Shown: one piece after another, positions 29,379-38,603 of the stretch
How the letters are laid out: each line of letters begins with the position of its first letter
Position numbering within the stretch: the first letter of the stretch is position 1
NCBI GenBank assembly: GCA_017656255.1
Contig: JACDOE010000004.1
Span: forward strand, 1-64,000
DNA: 64,000 nucleotides
Direction of reading: 5' to 3'
Source of the DNA: Bacillaceae bacterium
Lineage (GTDB): Bacteria > Bacillota > Bacilli > JACDOE01
Translations under genes and position numbers: made by a program
The notes under the pieces: generated by a model
What the model was told of the DNA's origin: nothing
The model's database searches: none
Seen by the model: only the letters and a program-made list of their open reading frames with translations

Positions 29379-29881
29379 AAACGATCGCCTACCTGTTTCA
29401 TAAACTGGTCAATCACTTCTTGCTGTTGCTTCTCATCCAGCTCTTTTTCGATAATTTTGGATGCCAGAAGGACAGACAGGCTTGTCACCTGATCGCGCAA
29501 TTCGGCAACCGCTTTATCTTTTTCGCGCTCAATTTCCGCACGTGCTTCTTCTACCATACGATCAGCGCGTTCTTTGGCGGAATTGAGAATTTCTTTGGCT
29601 TCAACTTCTGATTGTTTTTTGGCTCTTTCGACAATTTCATGCGCTTCATCTCTTGCTTCTTTGAGAGCAGCGCGCTGTTCTTCAAGAAGCTTTTGCGCTT
29701 CTTCACGATTTTTTTCAGCCGTGGTAATCTGCTCTTCAATGTGTTTCTGGCGTTTTTCCAGAACACTCATAGCAGGTCCCATGGCGAATTTGCGCACAAT
29801 CAATAACAGAATGATAAATGTGATCACCTGGAACAACATGGTTCCCAGTTCGATCGAAATATTTCCTAAAGTGAGCGTCAT
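29375..29881 (-). CDS. atpF: F1Fo ATP synthase b subunit
   Basis: A 168-residue peripheral-stalk subunit: one N-terminal transmembrane helix (about 9-27, LGTMLFQVITFIILLLIV) and a long, highly charged right-handed coiled coil rich in Ala/Glu/Arg (about 35-150). Start ATG with GGAGGGAG upstream. Confidence 0.95.
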   Translation of the reverse strand: MTLTLGNISIELGTMLFQVITFIILLLIVRKFAMGPAMSVLEKRQKHIEEQITTAEKNREEAQKLLEEQRAALKEARDEAHEIVERAKKQSEVEAKEILNSAKERADRMVEEARAEIEREKDKAVAELRDQVTSLSVLLASKIIEKELDEKQQQEVIDQFMKQVGDRL

Positions 29882-29983
29882 CCTCTACTCCCTCCATTCC
29901 CTTGAGAGATCCTGTAACAGTCACACAAAATGAAGGCGGAAGAAAAGCGCTCCCGCCTGTCGTGATTCAAGCACTCGTTATCC

Positions 29984-30241
<258 letters not shown>

Positions 30242-30252
30242 TTATATTTTAA

Positions 30253-31011
30253 TTAATGTGAATCAACAACCTTCTGAGAAATGTACACCATGGTCAGCGT
30301 GGTAAAGATAAACGCCTGAATGGCCCCGACGAAGACCGAGTAACCCAGCCAGATGACCAGTGGAATTCCGGTGACGAGGAACGTTCCTCCCAGCAGGAAG
30401 ACAATCAGGACCTCACCGGCAAAAATGTTACCAAACAAACGCAAAGGAAGCGTCATAAACTTGGATGCTTCTTCAATCAGATGCATCGGAAACATGAGTG
30501 GATTCGGCTGGAAATAGTGCTTAAAATACTCGGACGGGCTCTTTCTGATACCGGCGTAGTGAGAATAGAGCAAAACGGCGATAGCCAGTGCAAATGTCAC
30601 ACTGGGTGTGGCTGTGGGAGATTTCCACCACGCAACATGCGCTTCACCGTGATGATGCTCCAGTACTTCCTCTGTCACTCCGATGGCTTCAACCGGTTCA
30701 TGGTGAGCTGTTGTCACATTAAACAACAGTCCCAGCTGGTTGCTGATGAAAATGTATAAAAACAGGGTGAACGCCAGAGTGACATACTTGCTGCCGGTTT
30801 TCATATCCATAAACTGTCCGATGATGCCCCGGACGAAGTCGATCAGCCACTCCAGGAAGTTCTGCATACCGCGCGGAACCCCTTCCGTCATATTGCGGGT
30901 GGCCAACCAGATAATCAGAAATACCAGCAGTGAGGCAACTACAGAAGAAATCACTACAGCCAGGTCAATATATAACCCAAAAATTTTGACTGTCGGCACA
31001 ACATGTTCCAT
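30253..31011 (-). CDS. atpB: F1Fo ATP synthase a subunit
   Basis: A 252-residue membrane subunit holding the two proton half-channels. The essential arginine is in LPLRLFGNIFAGE, and the C-terminal helix carries GAIQAFIFTTLTMVYI. A His/Glu-rich external loop (HHEPVEAIG, VLEHHHGEAH) lies at about residues 102-125, unusual in its histidine content. Starts after AGGTGATAAAGG. Confidence 0.95.
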   Translation of the reverse strand: MEHVVPTVKIFGLYIDLAVVISSVVASLLVFLIIWLATRNMTEGVPRGMQNFLEWLIDFVRGIIGQFMDMKTGSKYVTLAFTLFLYIFISNQLGLLFNVTTAHHEPVEAIGVTEEVLEHHHGEAHVAWWKSPTATPSVTFALAIAVLLYSHYAGIRKSPSEYFKHYFQPNPLMFPMHLIEEASKFMTLPLRLFGNIFAGEVLIVFLLGGTFLVTGIPLVIWLGYSVFVGAIQAFIFTTLTMVYISQKVVDSH

Positions 31012-31022
31012 ACCTTTATCAC

Positions 31023-31409
31023 CTACTTTCCCGCTTTAGTGTGCCTTATATAATAATAAAAAATAAAAACAACCAGACTGAGAATCGGAAGTACGGCAAA
31101 ACCGGCAATGGTTCCTCCCAGCGAGAAATATTGAGGATACTCGAGTGTGACAAGTACGGCAAATGCTGCTGCGGCAAAACGTTGAAGCATCCCGGTGCTC
31201 CTGGCTCTTTTACCCGACTCAGCCGCTTCTCCCGCCTGCCAGGTTCGCTTCATCAGGATCAGTCCGTTGATCAGACTGACTGATGTCCCAAGCATAAAGC
31301 CCTGCCAGAACAACGGATACGGTAGTATAAACCGGGCCAGTACAGCCAGCAGGAGGACAATCAGTGTGTGTACCATAACCCTTTTAACGGGTATCCAGAA
31401 GTCATTCAT
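31023..31409 (-). CDS. atpI: ATP synthase subunit I
   Basis: A 128-residue protein with four hydrophobic helices, of the AtpI/UncI family that helps c-ring assembly and, in some bacteria, Mg2+ uptake. A basic middle segment (LMKRTW..SGKRARSTG) separates the two helical pairs. It lies 11 bases before atpB. Sequence conservation in this family is low; position supports the call. Confidence 0.85.
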   Translation of the reverse strand: MNDFWIPVKRVMVHTLIVLLLAVLARFILPYPLFWQGFMLGTSVSLINGLILMKRTWQAGEAAESGKRARSTGMLQRFAAAAFAVLVTLEYPQYFSLGGTIAGFAVLPILSLVVFIFYYYIRHTKAGK

Positions 31410-31412
31410 GTT

Positions 31413-31628
31413 TTAATCTCCCATAATGGATTTAACCAGGAGAAAAACACCATAAATCCCGAATGCCAGACCGGCCAGGAGACCAATCAACAAAAAAAGA
31501 GGGCCTGTATCCCATACACGATCCAGATACCTTCCGGCATATACACCCGTGAAAGTAAAGAAGGCGAGATCCATTCCAATTGCACTGACCAGTGCGATCA
31601 TTTTCCACGGACTGTCGGATTTGCGCAT
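31413..31628 (-). CDS. atpZ: AtpZ/AtpI-type small membrane protein
   Basis: A 71-residue protein with two transmembrane helices and the motif GVYAGRYLDRVWDTGPLFLL of the F0F1-ATPase-associated AtpZ family. It leads the atp operon and ends 3 bases before atpI. AtpZ and AtpI together form a membrane complex in other bacteria. Start ATG with AAGGAG upstream. Confidence 0.85.
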   Translation of the reverse strand: MRKSDSPWKMIALVSAIGMDLAFFTFTGVYAGRYLDRVWDTGPLFLLIGLLAGLAFGIYGVFLLVKSIMGD

Positions 31629-31739
31629 GAATACAGCTCCTTGCGATGATGGTCAAATACTTGAAACCGCGTTTGGCAATGGGGTGATTCCCTCAAAACC
31701 ATACTGAAACTGTATAGTTTATTTTTCACATCCTCATAC

Positions 31740-31769
31740 ATATTAACGAATGAGAAAGACAATTGTCAA
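31740..31769 (-). promoter_or_regulatory. Promoter of the atp operon
   Basis: Perfect TTGACA (31764-31769) with TAATAT (31740-31745) at 18 bases or TTAATA at 17. It gives a leader of about 105 bases before atpZ. It starts only 36 bases after the thiolase stop, and no terminator is visible in between, so read-through is possible. Confidence 0.65.
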
Positions 31770-31804
31770 CTTTTTCACAGGCTCAAGAAACACGGGAAAA
31801 ATTG

Positions 31805-32995
31805 TCAGACGGAACTGACGATGGTGGCGACTCCCTGACCGCCTCCAATACATAACGTTGCCAGACCGTTCCGGGCTTTGCGGCGTTTCATTTCATACAG
31901 GAGCGTCACCAGAATCCGGGCTCCACTGGCGCCAATCGGATGTCCCAGCGCGATGGCACCTCCGTTAACATTGAGGCGCTCCCGGTCGATTTCCAGGTCT
32001 TTGCCGACGGCCAGTGACTGGGCAGCGAAGGCTTCGTTGGCCTCAATCAGATCCATGTCGTCGATCGCCATCCCGGTTTTGGACAGCACTTTCTTCACCG
32101 CCGGAACGGGACCGATCCCCATAATTTTCGGGTCTACCCCGCTACTGGCATTGGCCCGGATGACCGCCATCGGTTCCACACCCAGCTGTTCCGCTTTTTC
32201 ACGGCTCATGACGACCATGCCGGCAGCGCCGTCATTGATGCCCGAGGCATTTCCGGCTGTCACGGAACCCTCTTTTTTAAATGCAGGACGCAGTCTGGCC
32301 AGATCTTCCAGCGTAGTCTGCGGACGGGGGTGTTCATCCCGGTCAAAAATCTGCGGATCCCCTTTTTTAACGGGGATTTCCACCGGTACGATTTCATCCT
32401 TGAATACGCCGCTTTCGATGGCCCGGGCTGCCTTCTGCTGACTTTCATAAGCAAACTGATCATGTTCTTCCCGGGTCAGGCCGTAGTATTCACAAATGTT
32501 CTCTGCGGTGACGCCCATGTGATAGTCTTCAAAGGCACACCAGAGCCCATCCCGGATCATGGAATCGACCACATTTTGATCGCCCATGCGGTAACCGGTT
32601 CTAGCCCCTTCCAGAAGGTAGGGCGCACGGCTCATGTTCTCCATGCCACCGGCTATAACGATTTCCGCATCCCCTGCCATGATGGCCTGGGTTGCAAGAT
32701 GGACCGCTTTCAGCCCGGAACCACAGACCTTATTGACCGTCATCGCCGGTACTTCCTGAGGTAAACCGGCTCTGATGGCAGCCTGTCTGGCCGGGTTTTG
32801 TCCCAGTCCGGCCTGCAACACATTACCCATGATCACTTCATCGACTTGATCTTCACCAATCCCGGCACGTTTAAGCGCTTCCCTGATCACAACAGCACCA
32901 AGCTCCGTAGCAGGTAAAGAACTGAGACTGCCCCCGAACGTTCCGATCGCCGTACGTACCGCGCCTGCGATGACGACTTCTTTATGATTGGACAT
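31805..32995 (-). CDS. Acetyl-CoA C-acetyltransferase (thiolase)
   Basis: A 396-residue degradative/biosynthetic thiolase. The acyl-accepting cysteine is in [10 protein letters not shown] (about residue 90), the activating histidine in [17 protein letters not shown] (about 352) and the second cysteine in CIGGGQG (about 383). It condenses two acetyl-CoA to acetoacetyl-CoA or the reverse. No beta-oxidation or PHB partner is adjacent, so the pathway cannot be told. Start ATG with GGGAGAGGTG upstream. Confidence 0.93.
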   Translation of the reverse strand: MSNHKEVVIAGAVRTAIGTFGGSLSSLPATELGAVVIREALKRAGIGEDQVDEVIMGNVLQAGLGQNPARQAAIRAGLPQEVPAMTVNKVCGSGLKAVHLATQAIMAGDAEIVIAGGMENMSRAPYLLEGARTGYRMGDQNVVDSMIRDGLWCAFEDYHMGVTAENICEYYGLTREEHDQFAYESQQKAARAIESGVFKDEIVPVEIPVKKGDPQIFDRDEHPRPQTTLEDLARLRPAFKKEGSVTAGNASGINDGAAGMVVMSREKAEQLGVEPMAVIRANASSGVDPKIMGIGPVPAVKKVLSKTGMAIDDMDLIEANEAFAAQSLAVGKDLEIDRERLNVNGGAIALGHPIGASGARILVTLLYEMKRRKARNGLATLCIGGGQGVATIVSSV

Positions 32996-33027
32996 AAAAC
33001 ACCTCTCCCATTATCTCAAAATTCCAC

Positions 33028-33055
33028 CCTATATTTTATTAAAAATTTATGACAA
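33028..33055 (-). promoter_or_regulatory. Promoter of the thiolase gene
   Basis: TTGTCA (33050-33055) and TATAGG (33028-33033), 16 bases apart, in an AT-rich stretch. Confidence 0.4.
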
Positions 33056-33077
33056 TTTGAAGAAAACTTCAGAGTTG

Positions 33078-33140
33078 AAAAAAACCGACCGGGCCCGGAC
33101 GTGTTACAAATGTTGAAAGGCCGGGCCCAATCGGATTTTC
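33078..33140 (-). terminator. Terminator of the SLH protein gene
   Basis: CCGACCGGGCCCGG (33085-33098) and CCGGGCCCAATCGG (33121-33134) pair over 12 positions with a 2-base internal loop, followed on the minus strand by seven U (A tract 33078-33084). Confidence 0.85.
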
Positions 33141-33182
33141 TTTGTTTCACAAATTGATATTTGTTATTTTCCCCGTGTACAT

Positions 33183-36100
33183 TCACGATGCATTCATAAG
33201 CAAATTGTATAACAACTGGGCAGCCTGGGCACGGGTTGCAATGCCATCGGGATTGAACCGGCCGCTGCTTCCCTGCATCAGACCTCTGGCAGTCAAATCA
33301 GCTACCGCTACCTGTGCCCATCCCGGGATTTGCTGCCAGTCCTGATAGGTGTTTTTCAACAGCTCCAGTGCTTCTTCAGATGTTATTCGTTCCTGTTCGT
33401 CGGACTGTTTAACAGCCAGTGCCCGTGACAAAAATACGGCCATTTGCACCCGATTCAGTGGTTGGCCCGGTCGGAATGTCTGATCTTCATATCCGGCAGC
33501 AATGCCGAGTAGAGCCGCTTTTTCTATCGATGGAAGAGCCCACTCGGGGATCTGATCCTGAAAAAGGGGCGCATCCTCCTCTCCCGATGTTTCCTCAGCG
33601 GATTCCGGCTCTACGTTCCAGTCGAATAGACGGTCCAGCAGTGTGACGAACTGGGCACGGGTCAGGGCTGAATCCGGGGCAAAACGATTTTCCGCCACGC
33701 CCTGGATCACCTCTTGATCGTAAAGTTCTTTGATTGCCGATTCAGCCCAGTGTCCCCAGGTATCCTGGAACGGATTTTTCTCATAGTAGGGAAGGTATAA
33801 TCCCCACCGGTTTAGATTAAATACCCATGTTCCGTTTTCCGTGGAACTGCCTTTTAACTTCTTCCATCCGGTGGCAGGGTCCAGATACATCAGGCCGACA
33901 TTGACATGGTCCGGCCAGTCGGACGGGTTCAGTACAACGTCGACGCCAGTCCCCATCGGTCCGGATTCCCTGTGGCCGGACGGATACAGTTCGAATCCGT
34001 AATCGACCGGGATCACGCCCGGAATTTGCATCGGAATTATCGATACCGGTGTGAGCTCAACCTGACCGGTTATTTGACGCAGGGATTCGGCATCCAGCTT
34101 CACTGACATTTCACGGCCGAGTGAGAAGGGTGGCATATCTCCTGCAGTGTCTTTCAGGTTATAGATAGCTGGTTTAACTTCCTGTTCCGGTTCATAAGGC
34201 TGGTACAGGACCAGTTCGTCAAAATAGACCGTCCCTTTTTCCGGCCGTTGCTCCGTATCTTCAGGCAGGTTGACCAGATACAGGCTGTTCAGTTTGATCG
34301 GATACGAAAGATCATAGGGAATATCCCCTGTGACATAACGCCACCCTTCCCAGTTTACTTTTTCCGCCAGATCGATGAAATGACGCTTGCCCTGACTATC
34401 ATAGACTTCAGCACGCAACCAGTGCCCGCTGTTATCTCCGTAAACCCATACCCCGATTTTCAGCGGATGGCCCGGCATTGTCATCGGCGCATTGCCCAGG
34501 CGTCCATAAGCGATGCGTACATCGTTCGCCGGTGCCTGCGAGAAATTGTAACTTAATTTGGCGGCGTGTTCCGTACGATAAACCGGTTCTCCTTTGTCAG
34601 TCTGTTTAAATGAACCGTGATCCGCAATACGGGTCGGGTGTGAAGTATGATACATGTTTTTCAGATTATCAAAGGTGAGCCACGGTTGAGGCATCGTTCC
34701 TATCCGAACCGGGATGGAGGTTGTCACACCTTCATAGCTGGCCGTGAGTGTACCGGTTCCTTTCTGTTCTCCGGCATAGAAGGTAAACCCGTCAACGGAC
34801 CCGATGGAGCCATCAACTGAAAGGCTCACACTCTCAGGTGTGGCATCAAAAATGGTTCCGTCTTTCGCCCGTACTTTAACGCTGACTTCCACCTGATCCC
34901 CTTCGCGCAGATCAATACGGGATGGTGCCACAATCAGCCTGTCAATATCTGCGGGACCCAGAACGCGTATGGGATAAACCTGTTCCACGCCTTTGTATGA
35001 AGCACGGATATTCACCGTTCCGGAGGAAGACGCGGTGAACCGATTATTTTCAAATTGACCGTGCGACCTGTCTTCCACAGACCAGTTCACATCTTCTGCT
35101 GTTAACGGATACGGATGATAATGCTCGTCATAACCCTTCACTGAAAAGGTAACCGTACTTCCCTTTAACAGGGCCTGCGGTCCGGATATGACGATCCCCG
35201 CAAATTCTCCTTTCGGAGCTGTATTGAAAATCCCGACCGCAGTCGGTACGGAACGCTGGGAACCATACTTGGGAACATTCACCAGGGAGACTTGACTATC
35301 CCCCAACTGGCGGGCCACCATCGTGGCGGAACCTCCCCCGTCCAGATTGAAAGCTCGCCAGGCCCCCAGTTCAACCATCACACCCGCGAGTTCTTCCAGT
35401 GTCATACCCCGGCTGTAAGGAACACCATCCACCGTTACCAGATACAGCATCCGGCCATCTTCAGAAACACCGGCCGCAGCACGGGGGTGAAGTCCTGTTA
35501 CATTGGGAACAATGGGGTCTATCACCTGTCCCCGATCCACCAGCAGGGCATGTCCACCAACGGCAGAGACAACGGGAACGTCATCGGGCGTGGTGCGGTA
35601 ATTCATTTTGACGGTATCGCCCCGTTCAAAATGATTTTGCAAAAATTGAGCCGCCTCTCCGTGTCCCCAGAGGACATAGCCATCTTCCGGGATTTCCGCG
35701 GCCGGCTGATTCACCTCGATATCCGTCACTTTATCATGCCGGACAATCATCTCTACAACATCGCCTTCATACTCCGGAAGCGGCCCCAGACTTGTTTTGC
35801 CAAAATAGGGAGTATAGAGGTTCAATTGATTTTCATGACTCTTGCCTGAACTCGGGTTATACGGTTCTTTATTGATACCCCGTAACGGGAATGACGTTCC
35901 GTCGGGGGCTTCCACTTCTCCCTGAAACCCGAAGTGAGTGATCAGGGCTGTGTTGTCCTGTGTGATCCCCAGACTGTAAAAGGGATCAATATGCCCCATG
36001 GACGAGATAATGTCACCCTCATCCATCACAATACCGAAGGGAGCGCCTTTCTGGTTCATATTAAAAAAATCGGCATTAACTGCGGCCACGGCTCCCTTTT

Positions 36101-36407
36101 CATTGGCCATGTTTTCTACACTCTGCCGGTCGGTAAGTATTTCATTTTTTCCGAAAAGCGGTGCGATTTTGACGTAGGGATTGTTGAGATCTACCTGCGT
36201 CACATATACATTGGATGCCTTTCCGTCGATGGTTTTTATGTATCTGAGCAATTTGACACCTTCACTGACCATTTGTTCATCGATCAGTCTAAGCGGTTCG
36301 TCGTTGGAGGCCGCCTCTGTTTTCATATAGGTAAGCGGCGACAGAAATGACGTCAACATCATGACAACAGCCATCAACAGGCGAACGATACGTTTCCCCG
36401 GTTTCAT
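33183..36407 (-). CDS. SLH-anchored surface protein with phosphodiester glycosidase (NAGPA) domain
   Basis: A 1074-residue secreted protein. Signal peptide at 1-33 (hydrophobic LLMAVVMMLTS, cleavage near EAAS). About 60-405 is a NAGPA/DUF2233 domain, the family of enzymes that remove GlcNAc from phosphodiesters; the core FNLDGGGSATMV is present. About 410-590 are bacterial Ig-like repeats, about 600-780 a beta-sandwich that may bind carbohydrate, and about 875-1074 three SLH domains (FQDTWGHWAESAIKEL, FQDQIPEWALPSIEKA, YQDWQQIPGWAQVAVA) that attach to pyruvylated secondary cell-wall polymer. It could trim teichoic or secondary wall polymers at the surface. The neighbouring mnaA makes ManNAc precursors for such polymers. 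Confidence 0.88.
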   Translation of the reverse strand: MKPGKRIVRLLMAVVMMLTSFLSPLTYMKTEAASNDEPLRLIDEQMVSEGVKLLRYIKTIDGKASNVYVTQVDLNNPYVKIAPLFGKNEILTDRQSVENMANEKGAVAAVNADFFNMNQKGAPFGIVMDEGDIISSMGHIDPFYSLGITQDNTALITHFGFQGEVEAPDGTSFPLRGINKEPYNPSSGKSHENQLNLYTPYFGKTSLGPLPEYEGDVVEMIVRHDKVTDIEVNQPAAEIPEDGYVLWGHGEAAQFLQNHFERGDTVKMNYRTTPDDVPVVSAVGGHALLVDRGQVIDPIVPNVTGLHPRAAAGVSEDGRMLYLVTVDGVPYSRGMTLEELAGVMVELGAWRAFNLDGGGSATMVARQLGDSQVSLVNVPKYGSQRSVPTAVGIFNTAPKGEFAGIVISGPQALLKGSTVTFSVKGYDEHYHPYPLTAEDVNWSVEDRSHGQFENNRFTASSSGTVNIRASYKGVEQVYPIRVLGPADIDRLIVAPSRIDLREGDQVEVSVKVRAKDGTIFDATPESVSLSVDGSIGSVDGFTFYAGEQKGTGTLTASYEGVTTSIPVRIGTMPQPWLTFDNLKNMYHTSHPTRIADHGSFKQTDKGEPVYRTEHAAKLSYNFSQAPANDVRIAYGRLGNAPMTMPGHPLKIGVWVYGDNSGHWLRAEVYDSQGKRHFIDLAEKVNWEGWRYVTGDIPYDLSYPIKLNSLYLVNLPEDTEQRPEKGTVYFDELVLYQPYEPEQEVKPAIYNLKDTAGDMPPFSLGREMSVKLDAESLRQITGQVELTPVSIIPMQIPGVIPVDYGFELYPSGHRESGPMGTGVDVVLNPSDWPDHVNVGLMYLDPATGWKKLKGSSTENGTWVFNLNRWGLYLPYYEKNPFQDTWGHWAESAIKELYDQEVIQGVAENRFAPDSALTRAQFVTLLDRLFDWNVEPESAEETSGEEDAPLFQDQIPEWALPSIEKAALLGIAAGYEDQTFRPGQPLNRVQMAVFLSRALAVKQSDEQERITSEEALELLKNTYQDWQQIPGWAQVAVADLTARGLMQGSSGRFNPDGIATRAQAAQLLYNLLMNAS

Positions 36408-36444
36408 ATCTGGTTTTTCTCCTCCCGTTTCTCCTCTGGTATTT

Positions 36445-36548
36445 GGATGTGAGATGTGGGAGGTGGGAGGTGAGATTTGTGGAACAAATTGACACCAGGT
36501 CGATTGCTTCTATATTTTCCCACTCCCCACTTCTTATCTCCCATTTCT
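36445..36548. repeat. Dispersed inverted repeat, copy 2
   Basis: Left arm GATGTGAGATGTGGGAGGTG then GGAGGTGAGA; degenerate core CAAATTGAC-accag-GTCGATTGC; right arm TTCCCACTCCCCACTTCTTA then TCTCCCATTTCT. It lies between the mnaA terminator and the start of the SLH gene and is shorter and more decayed than copies 1 and 3. The rest of 36408-36697 holds only the SLH ribosome binding site and the mnaA terminator region. Confidence 0.65.
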
Positions 36549-36642
36549 AAAATATACGTACGGGCCTGTCTTTTTGTTTCTTCTTTTTGGGTGTGAAAAT
36601 GTTACCAGTTTTGTTTTGAATTCAATTTTTCTTTATTAATAC

Positions 36643-36674
36643 AAAAAAACCCGGAACTGAAATTGTTCCGGGTT
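36643..36674 (-). terminator. Rho-independent terminator of mnaA
   Basis: Perfect 10-bp stem AACCCGGAAC (36648-36657) / GTTCCGGGTT (36665-36674) followed by U run from A residues at 36643-36649. Confidence 0.9.
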
Positions 36675-36697
36675 TGGTTATGTGAACCTGTTCTTTT

Positions 36698-37837
36698 TTA
36701 CACCTGAAATGGCTCCGGCCTATCCGTGCGAAACCCGTAATAATAGAGAATCGCTTCCGCAATACGCCGTGATCCCTTTCCATCCCCATACGGGTTGGCG
36801 GCCCGGGCCATCTCTTTATATGCCGTTTCATCTGTAAGCAGCCGGGCCGCCAGTTCATAGACCCGCTCTTCATCCGTACCGGCCAGCTTCAGCGTTCCCG
36901 CTTCAATGCCCTCCGGCCGTTCGGTCGTGTCCCGAAGCACCAGCACCGGCACGCCAAAAGCAGGGGCTTCTTCCTGAACCCCTCCGGAGTCGGTCAAAAT
37001 GAGATGACTGCGCGACATGAAGTTATGAAAATCGACAGCATCCAGCGGATCAATCAAATGGATCCGGTTGTGATCACCGAGGATTTCCCCGGCCAGTTCC
37101 CTGACGGCCGGGTTGAGGTGAACCGGATACACCACCGCGATATCCGAATGTTCGTCCACCAGCCTGCGGACCGCCCGGAAAATGCGGCGCATGGGTTCCC
37201 CCAGGTTTTCACGTCGATGCGCTGTCATCAGGACCATTTTTAAGCCATCCACCTTTTTGAGAACATCATGGTGGTAGTCTGATCTCACCGTTGTCTGCAG
37301 AGCATCAATCACTGTATTTCCCGTTATGAAAACGGATTCTTCCGGCTTCTTTTCCTCAAGCAGGTTACGGGCCGCCCGCTCGGTGGGAGCAAAATGAAGA
37401 TCGGCCAGAACACCGGTCAGCTGACGATTCAATTCTTCCGGATATGGAGAATATTTGTTTCGGGTGCGCAGACCCGCCTCAACATGTCCCACTTCGGCAC
37501 GCTGGTAAAATGCGGCCAACCCCGCCACAAAGGTGGTGGTGGTATCACCGTGTACGAGAACCATATCCGGTTTTTCCTCTGACATCACCTGCTCCAGGCC
37601 CTGCAGGGCGCGGACCGTCACATCCGTTAATGTCTGCCGATCTTTCATAATGTTCAGGTCATAATCCGGCTCAATGTTGAAAATAGCCAGGACCTGATCC
37701 AGCATTTCACGGTGCTGGGCGGTGACACAAACCTTTGGCTCCAGTTGCGGATGACGTTTCAACTCATGGACCAGGGGTGCCATTTTGATGGCTTCCGGCC
37801 GGGTCCCAAAAATGACAAGAATTTTTTTCCGATTCAT
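36698..37837 (-). CDS. mnaA: UDP-N-acetylglucosamine 2-epimerase (non-hydrolysing)
   Basis: A 379-residue GT-B-fold enzyme that converts UDP-GlcNAc to UDP-ManNAc for teichoic acid linkage units and secondary wall polymers. Family motifs: FGTRPEAIKMAPLVH near the N terminus, VHGDTTTTFVAGLAAFY, VGHVEAGLRT, and LTDSGGVQEEAPAFGVPVL with TTERPEG near the C terminus. Start ATG 37837, with AGGAGGAG upstream. In B. subtilis mnaA (yvyH) lies elsewhere, but in other Bacillales it is between upp and atp as here. Confidence 0.94.
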   Translation of the reverse strand: MNRKKILVIFGTRPEAIKMAPLVHELKRHPQLEPKVCVTAQHREMLDQVLAIFNIEPDYDLNIMKDRQTLTDVTVRALQGLEQVMSEEKPDMVLVHGDTTTTFVAGLAAFYQRAEVGHVEAGLRTRNKYSPYPEELNRQLTGVLADLHFAPTERAARNLLEEKKPEESVFITGNTVIDALQTTVRSDYHHDVLKKVDGLKMVLMTAHRRENLGEPMRRIFRAVRRLVDEHSDIAVVYPVHLNPAVRELAGEILGDHNRIHLIDPLDAVDFHNFMSRSHLILTDSGGVQEEAPAFGVPVLVLRDTTERPEGIEAGTLKLAGTDEERVYELAARLLTDETAYKEMARAANPYGDGKGSRRIAEAILYYYGFRTDRPEPFQV

Positions 37838-37859
37838 AGGCCTTTCGGACTCCTCCTGG

Positions 37860-38489
37860 TTATTTGGTTCCGAACAATCGGTCACCGGCATCGCCCAGTC
37901 CGGGTACAATATAACCTTTTTCGTTCAACTTTTCATCGACGGCCGCCACATAGATATCCACATCATCATGATCTTTCTGGACGCGTTCGATCCCTTCAGG
38001 CGCGGCAATCAGGCACATGAGTTGCAAGTTTTTCGCCCCTCTTTTCTTGAGGGCTGTGATGGCAGCCGATGCCGATCCTCCGGTAGCCAGCATGGGATCA
38101 ATCACAATCAATTTGCGTTCTTCAATATCTTTGGGGAGCTTCACATAATACTCCACCGGTTCCAGTGTATCGGGGTCACGATACAGTCCGACATGTCCCA
38201 CCCGGGCAGCGGGGATCAATTTTAGAATCCCGTCTGTCATTCCCAACCCGGCTCTCAGAATCGGGATCAGACCTACTTTTTTCCCGGAGATCACTTTAGA
38301 TTTACAGGTCGCTACCGGTGTCTCCACCGTGACTTCCTGCAATTCCATGTTACGGGTGATTTCATAACCCATCAGCATGGCGACTTCATCAACCAGCTCG
38401 CGGAATTCCTTGGTTCCGGTATTTTTATCCCTGATATACGTCAACTTGTGTTGAATCAAGGGATGATCCATAATATGAACTTTCCCCAT
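37860..38489 (-). CDS. upp: Uracil phosphoribosyltransferase
   Basis: A 209-residue pyrimidine-salvage enzyme making UMP from uracil and PRPP. The PRPP loop is [16 protein letters not shown] (about 128-143) and the uracil-binding [13 protein letters not shown] is near the C terminus. Start ATG 38489 with AAGGAGG upstream. It has its own promoter downstream of the glyA terminator and is followed by mnaA after 22 bases. Confidence 0.96.
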   Translation of the reverse strand: MGKVHIMDHPLIQHKLTYIRDKNTGTKEFRELVDEVAMLMGYEITRNMELQEVTVETPVATCKSKVISGKKVGLIPILRAGLGMTDGILKLIPAARVGHVGLYRDPDTLEPVEYYVKLPKDIEERKLIVIDPMLATGGSASAAITALKKRGAKNLQLMCLIAAPEGIERVQKDHDDVDIYVAAVDEKLNEKGYIVPGLGDAGDRLFGTK

Positions 38490-38529
38490 GTTCAAATTCC
38501 TCCTTACTTTCCGTTTACACACCCCAATT

Positions 38530-38557
38530 ATTATAACAGAGATAACAGCCGTGTAAA
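38530..38557 (-). promoter_or_regulatory. Promoter of upp(-mnaA)
   Basis: TTTACA (38552-38557), 16 bases, TGTTATAAT (TATAAT at 38530-38535) with extended -10 TG. The -35 overlaps the U tract of the glyA terminator. Confidence 0.7.
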
Positions 38558-38586
38558 AAAGAAAACTCCGGAAAAAATCCGGAGTT
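38554..38586 (-). terminator. Rho-independent terminator of glyA
   Basis: Perfect stem AACTCCGGA (38564-38572) / TCCGGAGTT (38578-38586), loop of 5, followed by a U-rich run on the minus strand. Confidence 0.9.
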
Positions 38587-38603
38587 GCCAGAGATCACAA
38601 CGT

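Noticed and set aside
36408-36640. T-box or other riboswitch upstream of the SLH gene
   Set aside because: No T-box sequence or aptamer; the G/A and C/T arms belong to the dispersed repeat.
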